The position numbers and the translations under genes are program-made. A stretch of 64,000 bases of DNA, from positions 186,001 through 250,000 of the forward strand of contig CALXOJ010000002.1 in NCBI GenBank assembly GCA_944390005.1, in the 5' to 3' direction. Shown piece after piece: positions 54,289 through 61,742 of the stretch. Under the pieces are notes generated by a model that was not told the DNA's origin, made no database searches, and saw nothing but the letters and a program-made list of their open reading frames with translations. Source of the stretch: an uncultured Spirochaetota bacterium (GTDB taxonomy: Bacteria; Spirochaetota; Spirochaetia; JAFGXN01). Within the stretch, counting starts at the first letter, position 1; each line of letters starts with the position of its first letter.

Positions 54289-54317
54289 TTGAAAGAGTTT
54301 GTTAAATGCTGTATATC
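54289..54317 (+). promoter_or_regulatory. Promoter of alaA, placed for a leaderless transcript
   Basis: TTGAAA at 54289-54294, 17-base spacer, TATATC at 54312-54317, ending 7 bases before the ATG at 54325. No ribosome-binding site. Confidence 0.6.
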
Positions 54318-54324
54318 TGAATTT

Positions 54325-55560
54325 ATGGAGCAAAAAAGCAACGGCAGTCGATTCATAAAATCGCATAAATTGGATAACGTGTGCTATGACATTCGCGGAG
54401 AAGTGTTGGATAAAGCAATTCAAATGGAGCGAAACGGCATTAAAATTCTGCGGCTGAATACCGGAAATCCGGGAGCTTTTGGGTTTGATGCCCCCGACGA
54501 ACTGCTTTGTGATTTGGTTGGCAACATTCATAATGCGGTCGGGTACAGCGACAGTCAGGGAATTTTTCCGGCGCGAAAGGCGATTCAGCAATATTATCAA
54601 ACTCGAGGCGTTTTCAACGTCGGTATTGACGATATTTTTATCGGGAACGGCGTCAGCGAACTGATTCTGCTCTCCATGCAGGCGCTTTTGAACGAAGGAG
54701 ACGAAATTCTGATTCCGTCTCCCGATTATCCGCTGTGGACGGCGGCCGTTGTGCTGAACGGCGGAAAGGCGGTTCATTACCGCTGCGACGAAGCGTCGGA
54801 CTGGTATCCGGATATTGAGGATATAAGAAAAAAAATCACATCAAAGACAAAGGGAATTCTCGTTATTAATCCGAATAATCCGACCGGAGCCGTTTATCCT
54901 GCCGAAATTTTGACAAAAATTGTTCGATTGGCGGAAGAACACAATCTGATTTTGTTTGCCGACGAAATTTATGAGAAAATTTTGTATGACGGAGCTGTTC
55001 ATATTCCGGCAGCGACTCTTTCTTCTTCAATTTTAACCGTTACGTTTAACGGACTCTCGAAAGCGTATCGGGCGGCAGGGTTTCGCGTTGGGTGGATGGT
55101 TCTCTCCGGCAATCGGGAACAAGCGGCCGATTACATTGAAGGACTGAAAATCGTCTCCAATATGCGTCTTTGCAGCAACGTTCCCGGACAGTTTGCCGTG
55201 CAGGCGGCGTTAGGCGGCTATCAAAGCATCAACGATTTAGTAAAGGAGGGAGGACGACTGAAAGTGCAGCGGGATATCTGTTACCGTGCGGTGACATCCA
55301 TTCCCGGTCTTTCGTGCGTCAACGCCCGCGGCGCGCTCTACCTCTTTCCGAAAGTCGATACGAAGAAGTTTGGCATTACCGATGATAAACGGTTGATCTA
55401 CGACATTCTTGTCGAAACCAATATCCTGTTTGTTCAGGGCACCGGCTTCAATCATCCGGAACCGGATCATTTTCGGATCGTTTTTTTGCCGAATCAGTTC
55501 GAACTGGAAACGTCGTTGGGAAAATTGGAGCATTTTTTTGCAAATTACCGACAAAGCTGA
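54325..55560 (+). CDS. alaA: Alanine transaminase-type aminotransferase (AlaA/YfbQ-like)
   Basis: 411 residues, fold-type I PLP enzyme. The start at 54325 matches the family start (NVCYDIRGEVLDKA follows within 30 residues), whereas the earlier TTG lies in the -35 box. LRLNTGNPGAFGFDAPDEL, YSDSQGIFPARKAI, GNGVSELILLSMQALL, INPNNPTGAVY, and the PLP lysine in FNGLSKAYRAAGFRVGWMV (about 245). E. coli AlaA converts pyruvate and glutamate to alanine and 2-oxoglutarate. Stands alone with its own promoter. Confidence 0.93.
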   Translation: MEQKSNGSRFIKSHKLDNVCYDIRGEVLDKAIQMERNGIKILRLNTGNPGAFGFDAPDELLCDLVGNIHNAVGYSDSQGIFPARKAIQQYYQTRGVFNVGIDDIFIGNGVSELILLSMQALLNEGDEILIPSPDYPLWTAAVVLNGGKAVHYRCDEASDWYPDIEDIRKKITSKTKGILVINPNNPTGAVYPAEILTKIVRLAEEHNLILFADEIYEKILYDGAVHIPAATLSSSILTVTFNGLSKAYRAAGFRVGWMVLSGNREQAADYIEGLKIVSNMRLCSNVPGQFAVQAALGGYQSINDLVKEGGRLKVQRDICYRAVTSIPGLSCVNARGALYLFPKVDTKKFGITDDKRLIYDILVETNILFVQGTGFNHPEPDHFRIVFLPNQFELETSLGKLEHFFANYRQS

Positions 55561-55567
55561 AAATCGT

Positions 55568-55596
55568 TTGCCGTTTTGACTGCAGCGTGTTATAAT
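55568..55596 (+). promoter_or_regulatory. Promoter of the lemA-TPM operon
   Basis: TTGCCG at 55568-55573, 17-base spacer, perfect TATAAT at 55591-55596, then AAGGAG at 55603-55608 ahead of ATG 55614. Confidence 0.75.
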
Positions 55597-55613
55597 TAAG
55601 CTAAGGAGTGTTT

Positions 55614-56195
55614 ATGAATTTTCGGATAAAACTGATTTTGACCGGACTGCTGTCGCTTTTTATTTCCTGCGGATACAACGCCATGCAGACACAGGAAGAG
55701 GCTGTTTTTCAAGCATGGGCTAATTTGGAGAGTCAAATTCAACGGCGCTCCGACCTGATTCCCAATTTAACGGCGACGGTTAAGGGTGCAGCTGCCATGG
55801 AGCAGGAAACGCTGACGCAGGTCATGCAAGCTCGTGCTGAGGCCACAAAAGTAACGTTGACCTCCTCCGATTTATCAAATCAGGCCAAGATGAATGAATA
55901 CGTCGCTTCTCAACAGGCACTCTCTTCATCGTTGTCGAGACTGTTGGTTTCGGTTGAAAATTACCCAGAGCTGAAAAGTCTGGCGGCGTTTACCGATCTT
56001 CAGACACAGCTGGAGGGAACGGAAAACCGCATCGCCGTCGCTCGCAAGGATTATAACGAGGCGGTCGCTGCCTTTAACGGAATGATTCGTAAATTTCCGT
56101 ACAGTCTGACCAATTCACTGCTGCTTCATTTGGAGAAAAAGGAGTATTTCCAGGCATCCGAAGAAGCGCAGACGGTTCCGTCCGTAGAATTTTAA
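55614..56195 (+). CDS. LemA-family lipoprotein
   Basis: 193 residues. The signal ends LLSLFISC, a lipobox. The LemA fold follows: [70 protein letters not shown], and a C-terminal RKFP segment. LemA proteins are helical exported proteins of unclear function, often beside TPM-domain genes as here. Start chosen at 55614 for the AAGGAG 5 bases upstream (a GTG at 55608 is in frame). Head of a five-gene run. Confidence 0.94.
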   Translation: MNFRIKLILTGLLSLFISCGYNAMQTQEEAVFQAWANLESQIQRRSDLIPNLTATVKGAAAMEQETLTQVMQARAEATKVTLTSSDLSNQAKMNEYVASQQALSSSLSRLLVSVENYPELKSLAAFTDLQTQLEGTENRIAVARKDYNEAVAAFNGMIRKFPYSLTNSLLLHLEKKEYFQASEEAQTVPSVEF

Positions 56196-56199
56196 ATCA

Positions 56200-56916
56200 A
56201 TGAAACACGCCGGTTTTGTAGGAATTTTGCTGTTTTTTGCGGCTATTTCTGTTTGGTCGCTGACGGTTCCTCGACTGACCTCGCCGGTTTATGACGGAGC
56301 CGGGTGGTTTTCGCCGGGGGAGGAGGCGGCTTTGGAGCGGCGGTTAACGGATCTTTCGGGGACTGACGGCTTTCAAATCGTTGCCGTTACGGTTCCCGAT
56401 TTACAGGGAGTTTCCGTCGAAGAGTTCGCGTTGGAAACGGGACGGCAAAACGGTATCGGTTCTGCGGAGGCGGACAACGGAATCGTGCTGCTGGCTTCCG
56501 CGGCGGAGCGGGAAGTCCGAATCGAGGTCGGTTACGGGTTGGAAGGAACGGTGACCGATTTGCAGTGCGGCCGCATTATTCGCGAGATCATGGTTCCGCA
56601 GTTGGCTGCCGGTCGGTATGCAGAGGCGTTTGACGGTGCAGCGCAGTCTGTCGGTGCTTTAGTACGCGGCGAAGAGCCGTTTCCCGAAACAGATGGCGAT
56701 AAAGCGTTGTACTCGGAAAATTTCTCCGTCGGGATTTTCATCGTCATTGTGATTTTGTTTATTGCGGCGGGATTTTTCAACGGTGGTCGAGGCGGAGGCC
56801 GTTCGAGCGGCGGTTTCTTTTCCGGCGGATTTGGCGGAGGCAGTCGCTTCGGCGGAGGCGGCAGATTTGGCGGAGGCGGCAGATTTGGCGGAGGCGGAGC
56901 TTCCGGAAGGTGGTGA
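56200..56916 (+). CDS. TPM-domain (YgcG-like) protein with Gly-rich tail
   Basis: 238 residues, 4 bases after LemA. Signal peptide (ILLFFAAISVWS), a TPM_phosphatase domain (VYDGAGWFSPGEEAALERRL to GYGLEGTVTDLQCGRII, residues 28-145), one C-terminal membrane helix (about 174-190), and a glycine/Ser-rich cytoplasmic tail of GGG-RF repeats. This is the standard LemA-partner type (YgcG). No ribosome-binding site is apparent, so translational coupling is likely. Repeats in the tail include two perfect 18-bp units at 56851-56886. Confidence 0.92.
   Translation: MKHAGFVGILLFFAAISVWSLTVPRLTSPVYDGAGWFSPGEEAALERRLTDLSGTDGFQIVAVTVPDLQGVSVEEFALETGRQNGIGSAEADNGIVLLASAAEREVRIEVGYGLEGTVTDLQCGRIIREIMVPQLAAGRYAEAFDGAAQSVGALVRGEEPFPETDGDKALYSENFSVGIFIVIVILFIAAGFFNGGRGGGRSSGGFFSGGFGGGSRFGGGGRFGGGGRFGGGGASGRW
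56851..56886 (+). repeat. Perfect 18-bp tandem repeat in the Gly-rich tail
   Basis: Two identical copies of GGCGGAGGCGGCAGATTT, each coding GGGGRF. Confidence 0.9.
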
Positions 56917-56918
56917 CA

Positions 56919-57572
56919 ATGAAAAATTATGCGCGTCAGCAATTCAGCTGCAAAGATGCCGAAGCGGTTTCGGCAGCTGTGGCATCTGTTGAAAAAGCGA
57001 CATCGGGCGAAGTGGTTCCGGTTGTTCGTTCTTACAGCAGCCGTTACCGACGGCCGGTTTTGCGGTGGATTCTCGGCTGTCAAATGGTCTTTATCTGTTC
57101 ATGGGCGCTGGGAACAGCGGCGATCGGCGAACCTTTAACGCCGTTTGGATTGCTTGTGTTTACCGGACTTTACCTGCTTTTGACCGTATTCATGTTTCTG
57201 TTGCCGGAGATTTGTCCGCCGTTTTTACGATTGTTGGCGGGAAGGCGTTTGACAGATGAAAAAGTAACGGAACAGGCTGTCAACGCTTTTGTCCGTTACG
57301 GTGTTTCGGGAACGGAACGCCGTTCGGGAATATTGATTTACGTTTCGCTTTTTGAACGACAGGTGGTGATTTTAGCGGATAAAGGAATTGATAAAAAAGT
57401 TGCTCCTGAGACGTGGAAAACCGTCTCAGAACAAATTGCCGACGGAATGCGCAGCGGTCATCCCGCCGAGGCGATGGTGCGGGCGATTGAATCGTGCCGC
57501 GATTTATTGGCCAAGTACTTTCCGCCGACCGATAAAAATCCCGATGAACTGCCGAATTTTATCATGGAGTAA
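56919..57572 (+). CDS. Second TPM-domain membrane protein
   Basis: 217 residues from ATG 56919 (GGAAGG 8 bases upstream). SAAVASVEKATSGEVVPVV begins a TPM-type domain that is split by two membrane helices (about 45-65 and 76-92) and resumes with VNAFVRYGVSGTERRSGILIYVSLFERQVVILADKGIDKKV, a segment typical of the DUF-like membrane TPM proteins next to YgcG. It is the usual third gene of LemA-TPM clusters. Confidence 0.88.
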   Translation: MKNYARQQFSCKDAEAVSAAVASVEKATSGEVVPVVRSYSSRYRRPVLRWILGCQMVFICSWALGTAAIGEPLTPFGLLVFTGLYLLLTVFMFLLPEICPPFLRLLAGRRLTDEKVTEQAVNAFVRYGVSGTERRSGILIYVSLFERQVVILADKGIDKKVAPETWKTVSEQIADGMRSGHPAEAMVRAIESCRDLLAKYFPPTDKNPDELPNFIME

Positions 57573-57576
57573 GCTG

Positions 57577-58173
57577 ATGAAGCGTATTGTCTGCGTTTTT
57601 TTACTGCTGTTACCGGTGTTTGCTTTTTCTTCTCCGGAAGAGCCGCGCGCCATTGATTTCGAAAATCCCGGATTGATTGATCAGACCGGAACTTTTTCCG
57701 CCGCATTTCTCAATGAACAGAATTTGAAGATCAAAGCTTTTACGGAAAAAACCGGTATTTTACTGCGGGTGATCTATACTTCGACAAAAGATTTGACCGA
57801 ATCGACAGGCGCTCTTTTAAGGGGAATCGACGACTCCCGCTATGCAATGCTTTGGATCTGCGTGCGCAACGACGGCGCCTATTACGCGGTCGGTGAATCG
57901 CTTTTCGATACGTACGACACCAAAGCGTGCACCTACATTAAAGCCAAAACCGAACGGGCGATGCGAAAGGATTCCCCCGAAAAAGCGATTGAACGATGTA
58001 TTGATTATTCCATCGGTTACGGAGAACGCTCCGGAATTGCCCGCTTTTTTTACGAGTACGGAATCGCTGTTTTTCTGGTTCTGCTGCTTTGTTTCGGTAT
58101 TTCATGGGGTGTCGTTTTCCGGAAGAAGACCGGAATTACCGGTCGGGAAAAACGATCCGGCCGCGATAAATGA
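57577..58173 (+). CDS. Third TPM-like exported membrane protein
   Basis: 198 residues from ATG 57577, giving a clean signal peptide (MKRIVCVFLLLLPVFAFS). LIDQTGTFSAAFLNEQNLKIKAFTEKTGILLRVIYT matches the start of TPM domains. The rest (SRYAMLWICVRNDGAYYAVG) follows the fold but is diverged. A C-terminal helix (about 168-186) and a basic tail. It overlaps the aldo/keto reductase gene by ATGA. Confidence 0.78.
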   Translation: MKRIVCVFLLLLPVFAFSSPEEPRAIDFENPGLIDQTGTFSAAFLNEQNLKIKAFTEKTGILLRVIYTSTKDLTESTGALLRGIDDSRYAMLWICVRNDGAYYAVGESLFDTYDTKACTYIKAKTERAMRKDSPEKAIERCIDYSIGYGERSGIARFFYEYGIAVFLVLLLCFGISWGVVFRKKTGITGREKRSGRDK

Positions 58174-59177
58174 AAAAACCGTCTGCCGTATTGCCGATCT
58201 GCCCTGTGATTCTCGGTACATGGGCGCTCTGCGGTTGGATGCGCGGCGGTTTTGACCGCCGCGAAGCGTTCCGAACGCTGTCGGCTGCTGTTGACCGCGG
58301 CGTTGACGGTTTCGATACGGCGCCTGTTTACGGATTGGGGGCTGCCGAGTGCCTTTTGGGCGAATTTTCCCGCGGCTTTCGTCACCGGCTTTACATCGCC
58401 GATAAGTGCGGCATGGTTTGGCATACTGACGCCGGCAAACGGGCGTTTTATGCCGACGAAAACGGAACGCGGCGCGCCGGCGGGCACTGCGTTCGACTGC
58501 ATCTTCACCCCGAATCGATGCGTTTTGAATTGGAGCAGTCGCTGCGCCGCCTCCAAAGCGATTACATCGATTTATACCAAATTCATTGGTATGACGGAGT
58601 AACGCCGTGGGATGATATTATGGAAACGATGCTGCGTTTCCGCGATGAAGGAAAAATTCGGGAAATCGGCGTCTGTAATGTTTCGACGGAAAAGATGCTG
58701 CGGTGTCTGAAAACGGCGCCGCTTGCCTCCGATCAGGAACGGCTTTCGTTAATCGACCGCAAGGCGGAAAAAAACAACGCCGCGTTTTGCGCCCGCAGGG
58801 GAATCGGATTTTTGGCATATTCGCCGCTGTCATTCGGATTGTTGGCAGAAGAGACGCCGTCGGACACTGTTTTCGGCGGATCGGACGTCAGAACTTTGTC
58901 ACCGCGTTTTTCTGTCGAAAACCGACAGAAGGCGGCGGCTTTACTCGGCGAACTGCGGCCGTTTCGGGAAAAATATGCTCTCAGCTGCGCAGCGTTCGCT
59001 TTGGCGTGGGTTTTAAACGTCCCCGGAGTGACACACGTCATTTCCGGCGCCCGTCGGATCGGTCAGCTCGATGAAGATTTAAAGGCTCTCGGTATCCGTT
59101 TAACGGATACTGATCGAAAACAAGTCGACGAAATTTTGAAAAATCGAGCAAAAGATTTTCCTTCTGTGAAGCATTAA
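58170..59177 (+). CDS. Aldo/keto reductase
   Basis: 335 residues, an NADPH-dependent (alpha/beta)8 reductase. The tetrad is visible: Asp in GFDTAPVYG, Tyr in the same motif, Lys in YIADKCGMV, and His in DLYQIHWYD. GIGFLAYSPLSFGLL and a C-terminal GVTHVISGARRIGQL complete the family. Tight coupling (ATGA) to the TPM cluster. Substrate unknown. Confidence 0.92.
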   Translation: MKKPSAVLPICPVILGTWALCGWMRGGFDRREAFRTLSAAVDRGVDGFDTAPVYGLGAAECLLGEFSRGFRHRLYIADKCGMVWHTDAGKRAFYADENGTRRAGGHCVRLHLHPESMRFELEQSLRRLQSDYIDLYQIHWYDGVTPWDDIMETMLRFRDEGKIREIGVCNVSTEKMLRCLKTAPLASDQERLSLIDRKAEKNNAAFCARRGIGFLAYSPLSFGLLAEETPSDTVFGGSDVRTLSPRFSVENRQKAAALLGELRPFREKYALSCAAFALAWVLNVPGVTHVISGARRIGQLDEDLKALGIRLTDTDRKQVDEILKNRAKDFPSVKH

Positions 59178-59216
59178 GCGAAAGTAGCCAAATGGTTTTA
59201 TATTAAGGAGTTTGTG

Positions 59217-59747
59217 ATGAAAAGCAGTACAGCCATTTTAAAAGCATTAAAAAAAACACCCAACTTCCGCAGTTTTCCGGATGACGGATTGTTGAAATTA
59301 ATCGAAGTCGGACGCGTTCTTGAATTCTCAAAAAAAGATTATATTTATCAGGAAACTTCCGAAAACGGAGTTGAGGCAGCAGATTGCGAAAGTTTTTTTA
59401 TTATTGTGAAGGGATGCATCGACCTTTCGATCAATGAAGACGGACGCGAAGTTTATCTTTGTACGCTGGGTGAAGGCGAAATTATCGGAGAAACCGGAAT
59501 TTTCCCTCGTATGGGGCGAGTCGACAATGCCGTATCGACGGAGGATTCCAAAATTCTTGAAATCAAAAAAGAAAATTTCATTAAATTTATGAAAGAAAAT
59601 CGCAGCGCTTCCAATCAAATTTTGTTGATTATGATTAGTTGTCTGATCAAAAAACTTCAGCGAACCAATCGCGATTTGGCTTTTGAGCGGCGCGAAGACT
59701 TCTCACAAAGCATGATTGACGAATTGATTCAAAAGACAACCGAATAA
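59217..59747 (+). CDS. Cyclic-nucleotide-binding domain protein
   Basis: 176 residues. One cNMP-binding beta-roll (about 15-130): FFIIVKGCIDLSI and LGEGEIIGETGIFP, with the ligand Arg region reading MGRVDNAV instead of R-x-A. No HTH follows (the C-terminal helices LLIMISCLIKKLQRTNRDL look like a dimer or effector segment), so it is not a standard CRP-type regulator. AAGGAG precedes the ATG. Its last 45 bases overlap folK on the other strand. Confidence 0.88.
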   Translation: MKSSTAILKALKKTPNFRSFPDDGLLKLIEVGRVLEFSKKDYIYQETSENGVEAADCESFFIIVKGCIDLSINEDGREVYLCTLGEGEIIGETGIFPRMGRVDNAVSTEDSKILEIKKENFIKFMKENRSASNQILLIMISCLIKKLQRTNRDLAFERREDFSQSMIDELIQKTTE

Positions 59748-60233
59748 CGGACGATTGAGTTTTTCAATGCGTTGGGTTTTCAGCGCGGTTTTCAGACAGT
59801 CGTCCAAGCGGCGACCGAAAAGCGTTTCGTTTTTGTAAATTTCAAGCAGAGGCGCCAAAACGAAAGCCCGTTCGAAGAGACGCGGATGAGGAATCAGCAG
59901 CGTTTCGGTGCGGATTGTTTCTCCGGAGGAGAGAAATAACAAATCGATATCGATGATCCGGGGACCGTTGTGTTCGGTTTTTACGCGCCCGAATTCGGTT
60001 TCGAGCTGCTTTGTGTAACGATGAAAAATCTCCGGCGGACAGTCGATTTCAACCGAACAGCAGAGGTTGAGAAAATCGTTTTGGGGCGGTGCGTCAACCG
60101 GAGCTGTTATCCATCCGGAGCTGACGGTAAGCGGTCCGGTTTTCGGCAGTTGAGAAAGGGAGAGCAGTGCGCGGTGCATATTGGCGACAGTGTTGCCGAT
60201 GTTTGTGCCGAGGCTGAGATACAATTCATTCAT
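59703..60233 (-). CDS. folK: 7,8-dihydro-6-hydroxymethylpterin pyrophosphokinase
   Basis: 176 residues, HPPK of folate synthesis. YLSLGTNIGN, the NGPRIIDIDLLFL segment, and PHPRLFERAFVLAPL are diagnostic. It follows folP with an 8-base overlap. The C-terminal tail extends into the cyclic-nucleotide gene's 3' end on the other strand. Confidence 0.95.
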   Translation of the reverse strand: MNELYLSLGTNIGNTVANMHRALLSLSQLPKTGPLTVSSGWITAPVDAPPQNDFLNLCCSVEIDCPPEIFHRYTKQLETEFGRVKTEHNGPRIIDIDLLFLSSGETIRTETLLIPHPRLFERAFVLAPLLEIYKNETLFGRRLDDCLKTALKTQRIEKLNRPLFGCLLNQFVNHAL

Positions 60234-61059
60234 ACGGATACCTCCTGTCGGGAAAGATGGCGGCGGCTGTCAGCGCGGCTTCCCGGTTGATTTTGACGTC
60301 GTGAACACGAAAAAAGTCGACGCCGGCGGCAACGCCGACGGTCGTCGTCACAGCGGTTGCGGCGGCTCTCTCCCGCGGGACGCTGCCGCAAATAGAAGCA
60401 AATAAACGCTTTCGGGAAGTGCCTAACTCAATCGGTAATCTGAACGTGTGCAGTTCTTTTAATCGACGGATTGCTTCAAACGCTTGCTCCGGCGTCATGG
60501 CAAATCCGATTCCGGGATCAATGATGATCTTTTCTTCTTTAACGCCGGCTCGTACTGCCGTTTCCAAAGACCGTTCCAGTGATCTTTTGATCGCGTTCAT
60601 AATGTCGTTTTCGTTATCGTCGGTTCTGCTGCTGCCGGACAAACAAACTGCGCAGCCGGCGGAAGCGGCGACTGCTGCCATTTCCGGATCGGCTTGAAAA
60701 CCGCTGACGTCGTTGAGTATTTGCGCGCCCCAATTCAAAGCGGCAGCGGCCGTTTCGGATTTATACGTGTCGACGGAAACAGGAATGGATGACGCGGCGA
60801 TAAGGTCTTTGACTGCGGAGAGGCGGCGGATTTCCTCTTCTGCGGAAATCGGAATGCTCCCCGGACGGGTGGATTCGGCTCCGATGTCGATAACAGCGGC
60901 TCCTTCATCTACCATTGCTTGCCATCTCAAGGCAGCAGCTTCAAACGAGGCGTATTCCCCGCCGTCGCTGAACGAATCAGGAGTCAAATTGAGAATTCCG
61001 ACAATAAGCGGAGTTTCTCCCAACGGCAGTTCAAATCGGCCGAAAGCGATGGTTTTCAT
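60226..61059 (-). CDS. folP: Dihydropteroate synthase
   Basis: 277 residues, TIM-barrel enzyme joining p-aminobenzoate to the pterin pyrophosphate. ILNLTPDSFSDGG, DIGAESTRPGS, NDVSGFQADPEMA, DPGIGFAMTPEQAFE, and GTSRKRLF are present. The usual M-H-x-x-G-x-P-x-x-M loop reads CLSGSSRTDDNENDIM instead. A GGAGG site lies upstream. It is the sulfonamide target. Confidence 0.94.
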   Translation of the reverse strand: MKTIAFGRFELPLGETPLIVGILNLTPDSFSDGGEYASFEAAALRWQAMVDEGAAVIDIGAESTRPGSIPISAEEEIRRLSAVKDLIAASSIPVSVDTYKSETAAAALNWGAQILNDVSGFQADPEMAAVAASAGCAVCLSGSSRTDDNENDIMNAIKRSLERSLETAVRAGVKEEKIIIDPGIGFAMTPEQAFEAIRRLKELHTFRLPIELGTSRKRLFASICGSVPRERAAATAVTTTVGVAAGVDFFRVHDVKINREAALTAAAIFPDRRYPYE

Positions 61060-61090
61060 GAAGCCGCCTCCTTTTGCAATGCGCGGAGAG

Positions 61091-61654
61091 TTATTCGGAA
61101 ACAGTCAGCCATGACAGAGCCTCCGAACGCAATGCGCTGTCGGTTTCATAAATTCCTTTTGCGGCAACTGTGACGGTTTGCGTTCCCGGTTTTTTGATTC
61201 CTCTCATGGAAATGCATAAATGTTCCGCGCGGACAACTGTCAGAACACCTTTCGGATTCAGTTTTTCGTTCAAAGCTTCGGTAATTTGCGCCGTCAGATT
61301 TTCCTGAATCTGCGGTCGGCGAGCTAAAATATCGACCAAGCGGGCAATTTTGCTCAATCCGGTAATTTTTCGGTTTTGCGGCGCATAAATGACCGAAACC
61401 GTTCCGAAAAACGGCAGAAAGTGGTGTTCGCACATCGAATAAAACGGAATTCCGCAGACAGAGACCGGCGCGTCGCTTTCCGCTTCAAAAAAAACGTTCA
61501 AGACATCGGCTGCCTTTCGGTTCAGTCCGGAAAAAATTTCTTCGTACATGGAAGCGATTCGTCTTGGGGTTGCTTTCAAACCTTCCCGATTGGGATTTTC
61601 TCCGATTGCTTCCAAAATCAACTCGACGGCCGTTTCAATTTTTTGTATGTCCAT
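61091..61654 (-). CDS. folE: GTP cyclohydrolase I
   Basis: 187 residues, type IA enzyme opening folate synthesis from GTP. NREGLKATPRRIASMYEEIF, MCEHHFLPFFGTVSVIYAP (zinc Cys and His), LVDILARRPQIQENLTAQI, and RAEHLCISMRGI are complete. First gene of folE-folP-folK. No clear ribosome-binding site; a weak -10 box lies 5 bases before the ATG. Confidence 0.97.
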   Translation of the reverse strand: MDIQKIETAVELILEAIGENPNREGLKATPRRIASMYEEIFSGLNRKAADVLNVFFEAESDAPVSVCGIPFYSMCEHHFLPFFGTVSVIYAPQNRKITGLSKIARLVDILARRPQIQENLTAQITEALNEKLNPKGVLTVVRAEHLCISMRGIKKPGTQTVTVAAKGIYETDSALRSEALSWLTVSE

Positions 61655-61659
61655 GGCTT

Positions 61660-61688
61660 ACTCTATCAAAAAATCCGAAAAAATTCAA
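61660..61688 (-). promoter_or_regulatory. Possible promoter of folE, near-leaderless
   Basis: Minus-strand TTGAAT (61683-61688), 17-base spacer, TAGAGT (61660-61665), ending 5 bases before the ATG. The -10 is weak. Confidence 0.35.
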
Positions 61689-61698
61689 ATGAAACGCT

Positions 61699-61726
61699 TT
61701 GCATTTCCGTAAATCGGCGGTATAGT
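61699..61726 (+). promoter_or_regulatory. Promoter of the U32 peptidase-family gene
   Basis: TTGCAT at 61699-61704, 16-base spacer, TATAGT at 61721-61726, then GGAGAGG before ATG 61743. It lies back-to-back with the folE promoter candidate. Confidence 0.6.
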
Positions 61727-61742
61727 GAGGGCGGAGAGGCAA

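Noticed and set aside
57388-57576. Extended start of the third TPM-like protein
   Set aside because: The added 63 residues overlap the previous gene in another frame and hide the signal peptide that begins at 57577.
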